Assembly: GCF_000969415.1 (NCBI RefSeq)
Contig: NZ_JZEX01000056.1
Location: 1-57,874, forward strand
Source of the DNA: Devosia geojensis
GTDB taxonomy: Bacteria; Pseudomonadota; Alphaproteobacteria; Rhizobiales; Devosiaceae
DNA: 57,874 nt
Direction: 5' to 3'
Numbering within the stretch: position 1 is the first letter of the stretch; each line of letters starts with the position of its first letter. The translations under genes and the position numbers were made by a program. Positions 50,027 through 57,874 of this stretch are shown piece after piece. The notes under the pieces were generated by a model that worked only from the letters and a program-made list of their open reading frames with translations, was not told the DNA's origin and did no database searches.

Positions 50027-52090
50027 TCATTTACCCTCAACATTGATCCAGTCGACAAGAACGCCCAGCGGTCTTGTCGAATTGTTGATGGGCTCAATGA
50101 TAAGAATGTCCAGCGCAATCACCCCAGGCGCGCCGAGTTCCCGTTGATCGAGGGAAACCGTCGTCTCAAAAGTTTCCCATCCATTCACGGTCGATATCTG
50201 CCAAAGAGCGACTTCCCTGCCATTGACCGAAACTCTGATTTCTTGTCCCTCGTGGGGACTCAGCACACGCGCCGAAATTGCTAGGGTGTCCGCTTCTGGT
50301 AGTACCCCATCGACAGTTGCAGGGTTGGAGAGCACCCAGGAATAGCCAGCTCCCGCCGCTTCGGTGGAGAAGGCATAGTTTGCCGATACCAGCGCCTCGT
50401 CCGTACCCAGATCGATCCGGCCCAGGGGAATGTTGGCGATTTCCGAAGGCTCCACGCTCCAAGCTGCATTATCGCGAACATTGCCCGAGATAGTGAATGT
50501 ATCGGCTCGGCTCAGGCGCTCTTGGGTTGCTTCGGCTGCCGACTTGTAGAACGTGTAAAAGCGCTCCCGATGCTGGCCTTCGAAGAGTTCATTCAACGCC
50601 AGCTTATCAGTTGAGACGCCGACTGCTTTAAGGATGGTGGGATAGATGTCCGCTAAGACAACGGGCGATCCGTCAAATTCCAAAGGTCCGGTTGCTCCGA
50701 AATCTTTGAATGCGATCGTGGGATGCGCTGAGGACCGCACCCTAAGCGGCACAGAAGAGTTCTCCTGGTTCTCGATAAAACCAAGAAGGGAACCATGGTC
50801 GGAAATCAGGAAAATCTGGCTGTTGTCGTATACGCCTTCCGCTTTGAGCTGATCAAGGATGTCAGCCATCTTTCCGAGAATGCATCTTCCTTGCGCACGA
50901 ACAGAGGCCCCATCAAAATGCGATTCCGTGCCTGAACAGTCCGCATCCAACCTCGCCGGGGGGTGCATACCCCAAAGATGTATCCACTTGAATGTTGGCT
51001 GCTCGCGGGACACAACAAGATGTTGCGAAATGCGCGAGAGGACTTCCAGATCCTGTTCCTGCTCCGTCACTGGCGTCGCCTGGGGGCAGTTGCGCGTTAC
51101 CACGAATTGCCCGTCGTCATAGACAGCTCTTTTCAGAAGAAGTGGAACCTGTCTGAAGAGGAAAAGATCGACCACTTCGGCATAGGCACGGCACCGCGAA
51201 ACACGTCCAGCAAGAAATGCATGCCGCGAGTGTAGCGGAAGGAGGTCGACCTCGTAGCCGGCTCCTGAGAGTATAGCGGGAAGCTTTTGGGCGTTTGTTC
51301 TTTCAAGGTAGGCAGGGATGGTTTCCCGGCCATCATAAACCTCTCCCCGCAACACCGCTCCTATGGAGAGCTGAGTGAATGGGAAATGCCCCATTGCATT
51401 GGTGTAGATTGTAAATCCCTCCAAGGCATTCGCAATGACTGAGTCAGTCCTCACAATGCTTTCGAGCACATCGTTCTGAAATGTGTCCAAAACAATTACG
51501 ATGATATTTCGACTCGAGGACAATTCAGGAATCCTCAAGGTCCTTGCAGCGGACGTAACAAAATCATTGCTTGCCGTCAGATCTGCGGCCGTGGCTGCGC
51601 CTGATGTAAGCGGCTGGCGTCCCCAATCGATGGCCGTCAGAACCTGCACCGCGTTCACCACAGCAAACAAGGCAGCAGCAATTGTAAGAGGAACAATGAA
51701 CCGCTTTCCCGAGATTACAGCGAAGACCAGCCCTGCCAAAAGGAGGGCTAGCTCGAACCACCCCCGCTGCTCGTAAGCCGCAAAATCCAAAGGACGGCCG
51801 TCCAGTGAACCGAAGTTGGGCGCCAAACCGTAAAACGCCACGTACATCCAAACCGCGACGATAGCCATAACTGGCAGTATCCATCGTAGACTCGGTCGAT
51901 TCGTCTGCCAGAGCAGAAATCCAAAAATGGGCGTGGCGATCAGCGCAATTCCGATCAGCCATGGTGAGATCAGACTCGGCGTAAGGATAGAGTTAGGGTT
52001 GCCGGACAAAGACACCAACGGTCCCAGAAAAAACAGCTGCGTGCAGATCGCCGCCGAAAGGACGAGTGCTGGAATTATCCGTTCCCTCAT
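50027..52090 (-). CDS. Membrane-anchored sulfatase/LTA-synthase-like protein
   Basis: The 687-residue protein has about five N-terminal TM helices and an extracytoplasmic alkaline-phosphatase-superfamily domain: NIIVIVLDTFQNDVLE (first metal Asp), the MGHFPFTQLSIGAVLRG region with candidate Thr/Ser nucleophile, HLWGMHPP and IFLISDHGSLLG (Asp-His metal ligands), then a beta-sandwich tail. Family members transfer phosphoglycerol or phosphoethanolamine or hydrolyse sulfates. The ATG at 52090 has GGAGG six bases upstream. The gene is more A+T-rich than the core and is the intact paralogue of the frameshifted gene that follows it. Confidence 0.82.
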   Translation of the reverse strand: MRERIIPALVLSAAICTQLFFLGPLVSLSGNPNSILTPSLISPWLIGIALIATPIFGFLLWQTNRPSLRWILPVMAIVAVWMYVAFYGLAPNFGSLDGRPLDFAAYEQRGWFELALLLAGLVFAVISGKRFIVPLTIAAALFAVVNAVQVLTAIDWGRQPLTSGAATAADLTASNDFVTSAARTLRIPELSSSRNIIVIVLDTFQNDVLESIVRTDSVIANALEGFTIYTNAMGHFPFTQLSIGAVLRGEVYDGRETIPAYLERTNAQKLPAILSGAGYEVDLLPLHSRHAFLAGRVSRCRAYAEVVDLFLFRQVPLLLKRAVYDDGQFVVTRNCPQATPVTEQEQDLEVLSRISQHLVVSREQPTFKWIHLWGMHPPARLDADCSGTESHFDGASVRAQGRCILGKMADILDQLKAEGVYDNSQIFLISDHGSLLGFIENQENSSVPLRVRSSAHPTIAFKDFGATGPLEFDGSPVVLADIYPTILKAVGVSTDKLALNELFEGQHRERFYTFYKSAAEATQERLSRADTFTISGNVRDNAAWSVEPSEIANIPLGRIDLGTDEALVSANYAFSTEAAGAGYSWVLSNPATVDGVLPEADTLAISARVLSPHEGQEIRVSVNGREVALWQISTVNGWETFETTVSLDQRELGAPGVIALDILIIEPINNSTRPLGVLVDWINVEGK

Positions 52091-52359
52091 GAGTATCCTC
52101 CAGATTCTGAAGGACACCTATCATCCGACGGCGCCCACCTCTAGTCTTGGCGAGCCCACAAGTACACGAACGATGTGAATATCAGCGGTAGAAATGACGG
52201 AGACTTGTCGCGACGCCCATTGTGGCCTCTCCGCCACGCTTAAGTAAGCGCAAGGCAAAAGAAAGGTTGCGGACATCGGATGACCGATAGTCAACCGCTT
52301 GGAGGAGCACGAGACATCGTGCTGTAAGCGGCGAAAGCCTGAAATGCCCGGCTATCGCC

Positions 52360-52435
52360 TGGCAGGGGCGGAGGGACTCGAACCCCCGACCCTCGGTTTT
52401 GGAGACCGATGCTCTACCAACTGAGCTACACCCCT
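52360..52435 (-). tRNA. tRNA-Trp (CCA anticodon)
   Basis: The minus strand folds as a complete tRNA: acceptor AGGGGTG/CGCCCCT, D-arm GCTCAGTTGGTAGAGC, anticodon loop TCTCCAAAA giving CCA, T-arm GGGTTCGAGTCC, discriminator G, and encoded CCA at 52362-52360. In related genomes this tRNA directly precedes secE. Confidence 0.96.
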
Positions 52436-52508
52436 TCAGGCGAGGAGGTGTCTACTGGCAAAGCGCGCGCCGCGCAAGGGGTTCGCAGGGGGTGTTGGGG
52501 CGTTTTCA

Positions 52509-52532
52509 GGAAAAGTGGATGCCATTTTTTCC
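52509..52532. repeat. Short Rhizobiales-type intergenic palindrome (GGAAAAGTGG...TTTTCC)
   Basis: GGAAAAGTGG and CCATTTTTTCC pair imperfectly around ATG. Sequences of the form GAAAAGTGGnnnCCnnTTTTCC are common in Rhizobiales intergenic DNA. It lies in the 262-base gap between tdh and tRNA-Trp, which otherwise shows no gene. Confidence 0.4.
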
Positions 52533-52697
52533 CGCTCCGGAACGTGAGCAAATCGTTGGGTTGCGCGCCGTTCCGACCGCGCCAGACGGGGAATGCTCCG
52601 TCTCCACCTTCCCTATCGGAATGCGATTTCGGGCCGAGCCGCGCGGCGGCCGGCAGCAGGATGGCGATAGCTGGACTGGAGAGCGCTCCAAACGGCC

Positions 52698-53720
52698 CTA
52701 CCACTCCAGCACGATCTTGCCTTCCTCGCCCCTGGCCGCAAGGGCGAAGGCTTCGGCGTAGTCCTCGGCTTTCATGCGCCGGGTGATGACCTTGCGCACG
52801 TCAAGGCCGGTCTCGAGCATGGCCAGCATCTTGTGCCAGGTCTCGAACATCTCGCGTCCGTAGATGCCCTTGAGGGTGATCATGCGGAAGACCACTTTGC
52901 CGAGGTCGAACGGGAACGGGCGCGCCGGGATGCCGAGGAGCGCGATGCGCCCGCCCATCACCATGTGCTCGATCATCTGGTCGAGCGCGGCCGGCGCGCC
53001 GCTCATCTCAAGCCCGACATCGAACCCCTCCTTCATGCCGAGCCGGTCCATCACCGCGCGCAGATCCTCGCTCGCGACATTGACCGGCGTCACGTCCGCC
53101 ACCTGTCCCGCGAGCTCCAGCCGCCTCGGATTGACGTCGGTGATGACGACGTGCCGCGCGCCCACATGCCGGGCGACCGCCGCGCCCATGATGCCGATGG
53201 GTCCGGCCCCCGTCACCAGCACGTCCTCGCCCACGATATCGAAGGCGAGCGCGGTGTGGACGGCGTTGCCGAGCGGGTCGAGGATGGCGCCCATCTCGTC
53301 GTCGACGCCGTCGGGCAGCGGTACGGCGTTGAACGCGGGGATGCGCACATAATCGGCGAACGCCCCCGGCAGGTTGACGCCGATGCCCTTGGTGTGCGGA
53401 TCGAGGTGGAACTTGCCGGCCCGGCTTGCCCGGCTGTTCATCGTCACCACGTGCCCCTCGCCCGAGACGCGCTGGCCGACAGCCAGCCCGTCGACCTCAT
53501 CGCCCACGGCCGCGATCTCGCCGGCGAACTCATGGCCGGTGACGAGCGGCACCGGCACGGTCTTCTGCGCCCACTCGTCCCAGTTGTAGATATGGACGTC
53601 CGTGCCGCAGATGCCGGTCTTTCTCACCTTGATCAGCACGTCCTTGGGCCCGATCTCGGGCAACGGCCGCTCCTCGAGCCAGATGCCCTTTTCGGCCTTC
53701 GCCTTCACCAGTGCGCGCAT
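52698..53720 (-). CDS. tdh: L-threonine 3-dehydrogenase, lacking the structural-zinc cysteines
   Basis: The 340-residue medium-chain dehydrogenase oxidises threonine to 2-amino-3-ketobutyrate. It follows E. coli TDH closely (KTGICGTDVHIYNWDEW, GHEFAGE, PFGNAVHTAL-like DPLGNAVHTALAFDIVGEDVLVTGAGPIGIMGAAVA, IYGREMFETW). Catalytic zinc ligands Cys38, His63 and Glu64 are present. The four cysteines of the structural zinc lobe (93, 96, 99 and 107 in E. coli numbering) are Thr, Ser, Ser and Asp here. AGGAG six bases before the ATG at 53720 sets the start. It lies nine bases after kbl, whose product uses its unstable product. Confidence 0.96.
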   Translation of the reverse strand: MRALVKAKAEKGIWLEERPLPEIGPKDVLIKVRKTGICGTDVHIYNWDEWAQKTVPVPLVTGHEFAGEIAAVGDEVDGLAVGQRVSGEGHVVTMNSRASRAGKFHLDPHTKGIGVNLPGAFADYVRIPAFNAVPLPDGVDDEMGAILDPLGNAVHTALAFDIVGEDVLVTGAGPIGIMGAAVARHVGARHVVITDVNPRRLELAGQVADVTPVNVASEDLRAVMDRLGMKEGFDVGLEMSGAPAALDQMIEHMVMGGRIALLGIPARPFPFDLGKVVFRMITLKGIYGREMFETWHKMLAMLETGLDVRKVITRRMKAEDYAEAFALAARGEEGKIVLEW

Positions 53721-53729
53721 CGGCAACTC

Positions 53730-54932
53730 CTAGATAATGCCCAGTGCCTTGCCGGCATCGGCAAAGGCGTCGATGGCGAAGGTCACGTCCTCGTCGGTCA
53801 GGCCCGCCGACATCTGCGTGCGGATGCGCGCCTTGCCCTGGGGCACGACAGGATAGAAGAAGCCGGCGACGAACACCCCGCGCTCGTCGAGCGCCGCCGC
53901 CATCTCCTGCGCCTTGACCGCGTCCCCGAGCATCACGGGAATGATCGGCGTCTCGCCCGGCAGCAGTGTGAAGCCCGCGGCGGTGAGCCCCTGCCGGAAC
54001 CGCCGCGTATGCGCCGTCAGCCGGTCTCGCAGGTCATCGCCCGCCTCGGCGAGGTCGATGGCGCTGATCGCTCCGGCCGCAAGGGCGGGAGCGAGGGAAT
54101 TGGAGAAGAGATACGGCCGCGCCCGCTGCCGTAACAGGTCGATGACCGGTTGCGCCGCGGCGATGAATCCGCCCATGGCGCCGCCCAGCGTCTTGCCGAG
54201 CGTCCCGGTGATGATGTCGACGCGGTTCCCCGCCCCGGTCAGCGCCGGCGTGCCCCTGCCCTTTTCGCCCAGATGCCCCGTCGCGTGGCAATCGTCGATG
54301 GCGACGATCGCGCCATACCGCTCGGCGAGGTCGCAGATCTCGGGGAGCCTCGCGATATAGCCGTCCATCGAAAAGACACCGTCGGTGATGACGAGCTTGA
54401 ACCGCGCCCCGTCCGCGTCCGCCTGCTTCAGCTGCATTTCGAGCTCGTCCATGTTGCTGTTGGCGAACCGGTAGCGCTTCGCTTTCGAAAGCCGCACTCC
54501 GTCGATGATCGAGGCGTGGTTGAGGCTGTCGGAGATCACCGCGTCCGCATCCGTCAGCAGCGTCTCGAACAGCGCCCCGTTGGCATCGAAGCAGGCGGCA
54601 AAGAGAATGGCGTCGTCCTTGCCCAGATACGCGGCAATGCGCTTCTCCAGCGCCCGGTGCAGGTCCTGCGTGCCGCAGATGAAGCGCACCGAGGCCATGC
54701 CGTAGCCGTGCTCGTCCATCGCCGCCTTGGCGGCCGCAACGATCTGCGGATGGTTGGCGAGGCCGAGATAGTTGTTGGCGCAGAGATTGACGGCCTTGCG
54801 CTCGCCGCCATTGGCGCGGAAGGCGATCCGCCCGCCCTGCGGCGTCGTGATCTCGCGCTCGCGCTTCATCAGCCCCTGCGCCTCGATCTCGGCGAGTACC
54901 CCGGTCAGATGTTGGCTGAACTGCCCCAGCAT
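53730..54932 (-). CDS. kbl: Glycine C-acetyltransferase (2-amino-3-ketobutyrate CoA ligase)
   Basis: The 400-residue PLP enzyme of the alpha-oxoamine synthase family cleaves 2-amino-3-ketobutyrate with CoA to glycine and acetyl-CoA. Seen are NLCANNYLGLANHP, FICGTQDLHRALE, AIDDCHATGHLGEKGRG and the PLP lysine Lys247 in TGTLGKTLGGA. AGGAGG is six bases before the ATG at 54932. It is the first gene of the kbl-tdh operon, directly after a palindromic candidate operator. Confidence 0.97.
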   Translation of the reverse strand: MLGQFSQHLTGVLAEIEAQGLMKREREITTPQGGRIAFRANGGERKAVNLCANNYLGLANHPQIVAAAKAAMDEHGYGMASVRFICGTQDLHRALEKRIAAYLGKDDAILFAACFDANGALFETLLTDADAVISDSLNHASIIDGVRLSKAKRYRFANSNMDELEMQLKQADADGARFKLVITDGVFSMDGYIARLPEICDLAERYGAIVAIDDCHATGHLGEKGRGTPALTGAGNRVDIITGTLGKTLGGAMGGFIAAAQPVIDLLRQRARPYLFSNSLAPALAAGAISAIDLAEAGDDLRDRLTAHTRRFRQGLTAAGFTLLPGETPIIPVMLGDAVKAQEMAAALDERGVFVAGFFYPVVPQGKARIRTQMSAGLTDEDVTFAIDAFADAGKALGII

Positions 54933-54947
54933 TGGCGACCTCCTGTT

Positions 54948-54968
54948 TAGTGGATACAAAATCCACTA
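54948..54968 (-). promoter_or_regulatory. Candidate operator TAGTGGAT-N5-ATCCACTA upstream of kbl
   Basis: A perfect 8-bp inverted repeat with a five-base centre lies 16 bases before the kbl ATG and overlaps the expected -10 region of a promoter whose -35 box could be TTGACC (54981-54986 complement). The adjacent XRE-cupin regulator is the natural candidate to bind it. Confidence 0.55.
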
Positions 54969-55008
54969 TATTGGAATTCGGGTCAAGGGCCGCCCAACAA
55001 ACGTGTTC

Positions 55009-55581
55009 TCAGCGGTAGAGCAATACCAGAATCCCCTGCCCAACCTCGCCCGAGACATTGGCGATTGCGTGGTCCACATCCGCCGGATAGCGCGCCGTTT
55101 CGCCGGCCGCGACGCTGCGCTCCTCGCGGCCGGAGCGCACGCTGAACGCGCCGGAAAGCGCGGTGAAGTGCTCGACGGCCCCGGCCTGGTGCGGTGCGCT
55201 CACCAGCGTTCCGCCCGCCGCCATCTCGACCGCATACCACTCCGATTCGCCCGCCGTCTGCATCGGGCTGAGGATCCGCAGCCGGCACGCCCCGTTCCCG
55301 CTGACGATCTCGGGCGTCTGCTCGGCGCTCATCACGCCGATCGCCGGCTTGTGCAGCACGGAGCTGCCGGCGATCAGCTCGGAAAATTCGATGCCCAGCG
55401 CCTGCGTCAGGTTCCACAGCACCGCGAAGGTCGGGTTCGCCTCTCCCCGTTCGATCTGGCTGAGCATCGAGCGCGACACCCCCGACATCTGGGCAAGCTG
55501 CTCGAGCGTCAGCCTCCTGGCCTTGCGCGCGGCCTGCAGGCCGGGGCCGATCTCGGGAGGGGTGGTGGTGGTGTCGTGCAT
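55009..55581 (-). CDS. XRE-family transcriptional regulator with C-terminal cupin domain
   Basis: The 190-residue protein has an N-terminal HTH (about 13-68: GLQAARKARRLTLEQLAQMS, then SRSMLSQIERGEANPT) and a C-terminal cupin (about 105-188, with HQAGAVEHFTALSGAF and ADVDHAIANVS). Members of this class sense small ligands and regulate adjacent catabolic genes. It lies 76 bases upstream of kbl on the same strand and likely controls kbl-tdh; threonine or a breakdown product could be the ligand, by inference only. Confidence 0.9.
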   Translation of the reverse strand: MHDTTTTPPEIGPGLQAARKARRLTLEQLAQMSGVSRSMLSQIERGEANPTFAVLWNLTQALGIEFSELIAGSSVLHKPAIGVMSAEQTPEIVSGNGACRLRILSPMQTAGESEWYAVEMAAGGTLVSAPHQAGAVEHFTALSGAFSVRSGREERSVAAGETARYPADVDHAIANVSGEVGQGILVLLYR

Positions 55582-55620
55582 TGGCGGACTCGTGATGCTC
55601 GATCACGACGATAAAGCCAT

Positions 55621-56397
55621 TCACTGCAAGTTGGCGAGCACCATGGCGACGAGGAACCCGCCCGCCGTCGCGATCGCCGACGAGCGCTGGTACTGGTGGC
55701 TGTCGGCTTCGGGGATCATGTCGGCGATGGTCAGGTTGAACATCGCTCCGGCGCCGAGCGCCAGCAGCGCGCCGATCGCCCATTGCGGCAGGCCGCGCAG
55801 GATGAACCAGCCGGCCATGGCCGACACGAACAGCGACACGCCCACGGTCGAGGTCCACCACATGGTGGCCTTCTTCGGTTTCTCCTCCTTGCCGTCGAGC
55901 GCCAGCGCCCCGAGGCTCATGGCCTCGCTGATGTTGTCGACGATGAGGGCGATGCCGATGACGATGGCCGTGCTGGTGTTGACCGCCGCCCCCGCCCCCA
56001 GCGTTATGCCCTCGATGATCTCCTCGCTGGCCGTCGCGCTGCCGATGACGGTGACGATGCTGCCGCGCGGCCTGTGCCTCTTGTGGAAGCGCTCGACCTT
56101 GCCGTTCTCCTCGGCCTCGGGCCCCGCGACCTTGCCGCGGTGAAGGTAGAGGTCGAGCGCATAGACCAGCCCGAACCCGACGGCGAACGAGACGACCACG
56201 ATCGCGACCGGCAGCCGCGCCAGCGCCTCCGGCATCATCTCGAAGGCGAAGGTGCCGATGAGCACGCCGCCCGCCAGTCCGACGACGATAGAGAGCATCA
56301 GCGAATTCGGCCTGGTTTTGAGGGCGATCCATCCGCCGAGCGGCGAAGCGAGTGCGGCTGCCGCAGCGATTCCCGCAATGATCAGAAAGTCGCCCAT
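55621..56397 (-). CDS. ZIP-family divalent metal transporter
   Basis: The 258-residue protein has about eight TM segments with ZIP hallmarks: a first block VVGLAGGVLIGTFAFEMMPEAL, a cytoplasmic His/Arg-rich loop (RFHKRHRPRG), then ASEEIIEGITLGAGAAVNTS and IALIVDNISEAMSLG, where ZIP metal-binding residues normally lie in TM4-TM5. Zinc, iron or another divalent cation is likely. The usual His in HnxxEG is replaced by Glu/Ile in this copy (EEIIEG), so specificity or activity may differ. It ends 39 bases before the XRE gene. Confidence 0.85.
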   Translation of the reverse strand: MGDFLIIAGIAAAAALASPLGGWIALKTRPNSLMLSIVVGLAGGVLIGTFAFEMMPEALARLPVAIVVVSFAVGFGLVYALDLYLHRGKVAGPEAEENGKVERFHKRHRPRGSIVTVIGSATASEEIIEGITLGAGAAVNTSTAIVIGIALIVDNISEAMSLGALALDGKEEKPKKATMWWTSTVGVSLFVSAMAGWFILRGLPQWAIGALLALGAGAMFNLTIADMIPEADSHQYQRSSAIATAGGFLVAMVLANLQ

Positions 56398-56519
56398 ACG
56401 ACCCTTTCCGCAGCAGATGCGTGCGGCAGGGGAACGGCGGCAGGCGCGGCATCGTTGCCTGTCCCATCGTTGCGCTGGCGGGCGTAACAGGCGTTAAGCG
56501 CCTAATGCAGGGGAGATTC

Positions 56520-56593
56520 TGGAGCGGGTAGCGGGAATCGAACCCGCGTATTCAGCTTGGAAGGCTGCTGCTCTACCATTGAGCTATACCCGC
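56520..56593 (-). tRNA. tRNA-Gly (TCC anticodon)
   Basis: Acceptor GCGGGTA/TACCCGC, D-arm AGCTCAATGGTAGAGC, anticodon loop CTTCCAA (TCC), T-arm GGGTTCGATTCCC and encoded CCA are all present on the minus strand. It lies 180 bases downstream of tRNA-Tyr. Confidence 0.96.
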
Positions 56594-56773
56594 CCGGGCG
56601 CTGCGCGCATGAGTTGCAATAGCCCGAACTTTTCGCCGAGCGCAAGGCCTCAGAGCGCTTACAGCACAGCTGGACGCAACTTGCGGGTGGCGATACGGGA
56701 GCGGCACTAGCTTCCGCCCGGTCGGCAGGCTTTGCCGGCAGACGGGCTTCCGCGCCCGCAAGCGGGCCTCGCT

Positions 56774-56857
56774 GGTGGAGGGGACTGGATTCGAACCAGT
56801 GTAGCCTAAGGCGTCAGATTTACAGTCTGATGGATTTAACCACTCTCCCACCCCTCC
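56774..56857 (-). tRNA. tRNA-Tyr (GTA anticodon)
   Basis: This is an 84-base class II tRNA with acceptor GGAGGGG/CCCCTCC, anticodon loop CTGTAAA (GTA), a long variable arm (CGCCTTAGGC) and encoded CCA. It is divergent from the rlmB-type gene, as in other Rhizobiales. Confidence 0.96.
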
Positions 56858-57079
56858 GGTCCGTCCGGGTAACCGGACTGCAGCGCCGAAGCGAGGCGAC
56901 GATCGCGGCCAGCGCGTCGTCGGGGCGGTTTATGGTGATTGGGCAAGGCCATGTCAACACCCAATCCGCCCCGTTTTGCACAGCTCGCACGCTCGCCCGG
57001 ACTTCAGCCCGAAGCGGAGCGCGCAACTTGCCGCACCCCGGCAAAGGCGCTAGGGCTCACCCATGCAACGGAGCCGCAA

Positions 57080-57829
57080 GTGAGCCGCAACAAGTTTCCG
57101 CCCAAGCCCAGGTACGATCCGGATACCGGCCCGGTCTATCTCTACGGGCTCCACACCGTGCGCGCCGCGCTCGACAATCCCCACCGCATCCGCAAGGCCC
57201 TGCTCGCGACGCCCAATGCCCTTGCGCGCTTGAGGGAGACCGGCGAGATCGGCAACGTTCCCGTTACCGAAACGACGCCCAAGGATCTCGACCGGCTGCT
57301 GGGCGGGGATGCGGTGCACCAGGGCGTCGCCCTTGAGGTCGATCCCGTCGCCCGCTTCGGCCTCGACGACATCGCGCGGCCGCGCCTCGTCGTCGTCCTC
57401 GACCAGATCACCGATCCGCACAACGTCGGCGCGATCCTGCGCACCGCCTGCGCCTTCGGGGCCGACGCGGTCGTCACCACCGCCCGCCATTCGCCGCGCG
57501 AAACGGGCGTCATGGCCAAGGCCGCCTCCGGCGCCCTCGACCTCGTGCCGATGATCGAGGTCAGGAATCTCGGCGATGCCCTGCAGAAGCTCAAGGACCG
57601 CGGCATGCGCGTCCTCGGGTTCGATTCCGAGGCCGATGCGCCGCTGAAGCCCCGCGACGGTTCGCAACCCCTCGCCATCGTCCTCGGCGCCGAGGGCAAG
57701 GGCCTGCGCCAGCGCACCCGCGAGCTCTGCGACGAGATGGTCCGGCTCGACATGCCCGGCCCCATCAAGTCCCTCAACGTCTCCAACGCCGCCGCCATCG
57801 CGCTCTTCGCCGCGACCGCCGGCCAATAG
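57080..57829 (+). CDS. rlmB: SpoU/TrmH-family 23S rRNA 2'-O-methyltransferase (RlmB type)
   Basis: The 249-residue SPOUT enzyme has the substrate-binding N-terminal domain (YLYGLHTVRAALDNP, VHQGVALEVDP) and the knotted domain with motif 1 DQITDPHNVGAILRTA, motif 2 LAIVLGAEGKGLRQ and motif 3 MPGPIKSLNVSNAAAIALF. It likely methylates G2251 of 23S rRNA; tRNA specificity cannot be excluded. The GTG at 57080 follows GGAG by six bases; an ATG at 56939 would add 47 residues that read like intergenic DNA. Confidence 0.88.
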   Translation: MSRNKFPPKPRYDPDTGPVYLYGLHTVRAALDNPHRIRKALLATPNALARLRETGEIGNVPVTETTPKDLDRLLGGDAVHQGVALEVDPVARFGLDDIARPRLVVVLDQITDPHNVGAILRTACAFGADAVVTTARHSPRETGVMAKAASGALDLVPMIEVRNLGDALQKLKDRGMRVLGFDSEADAPLKPRDGSQPLAIVLGAEGKGLRQRTRELCDEMVRLDMPGPIKSLNVSNAAAIALFAATAGQ

Positions 57830-57842
57830 ATAGGCACAACGC

Positions 57843-57866
57843 GTCCCCTCCCCCTTGAGGGGAGGG
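57843..57866. repeat. TCCCCTCCCCCTTGAGGGGA palindromic repeat, also at the window start
   Basis: TCCCCTC and GAGGGGA form a hairpin with a short centre, directly after the rlmB stop. Positions 1-18 carry the same CCCCTCAAGGGGGAG sequence in opposite orientation next to the protease gene end. Both are copies of a dispersed intergenic repeat and may also terminate transcription. Confidence 0.6.
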
Positions 57867-57874
57867 GATAGGGG

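Overview
The window is high-GC chromosomal DNA of an alphaproteobacterium, most likely Hyphomicrobiales (Devosia-like at a guess; the genus is not secured). The evidence is the gene order secE-nusG-rplKAJL-rpoBC followed by the fused str-S10-spc-alpha block, the protein sequences, the CCA-encoding tRNA genes and several Rhizobiales-type intergenic palindromes.

The minus strand from 39.8 kb down to 5.4 kb carries almost the whole translation and transcription core. In transcription order it is secE, nusG, rplK, rplA, rplJ, rplL, rpoB, rpoC; then two phytase-like esterase genes and, on the opposite strand, a YbjN-like gene; then rpsL, rpsG, fusA, tuf, rpsJ, rplC, rplD, rplW, rplB, rpsS, rplV, rpsC, rplP, rpmC, rpsQ, rplN, rplX, rplE, rpsN, rpsH, rplF, rplR, rpsE, rpmD, rplO, secY, adk, rpsM, rpsK, rpoA, rplQ, ending in a clear intrinsic terminator. 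Several starts are non-ATG (rpoA and rpsM GTG, rplJ TTG).

Left of this block (0-5.4 kb) lie a Do-family periplasmic protease, a divergent PLP-dependent ornithine/lysine-type decarboxylase, a P-loop nucleoside-kinase-like gene and a CmlA-family chloramphenicol exporter. The exporter gene is preceded by a nine-codon leader ORF that resembles the cmlA attenuator peptide and runs into a strong hairpin.

Right of the block (39.8-52.3 kb) is an accessory region between tRNA-Trp and secE, which are normally neighbours in this order. It starts with small housekeeping-like genes (secreted protein, cupin, GFA-type zinc protein, an Ala/Pro-rich lipoprotein with an in-frame amber codon). It continues with a cell-envelope cassette: methyltransferase, GtrA flippase, GtrB-like glycosyltransferase, GT-C-like membrane protein, a YLDPGTGS-motif microprotein, a two-domain protein (kinase-like N-terminus plus methyltransferase), and two tandem membrane sulfatase/LTA-synthase-like proteins, one of them frameshifted. 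The part from about 44.3 to 52.1 kb is visibly richer in A+T than the core.

From 52.3 kb to the end come tRNA-Trp, the threonine-degradation pair tdh-kbl with an XRE-cupin regulator and a candidate operator, a ZIP metal transporter, tRNA-Gly, tRNA-Tyr and a divergent rlmB-type rRNA methyltransferase. The second tuf copy usual at this place in Rhizobiales is not present here.
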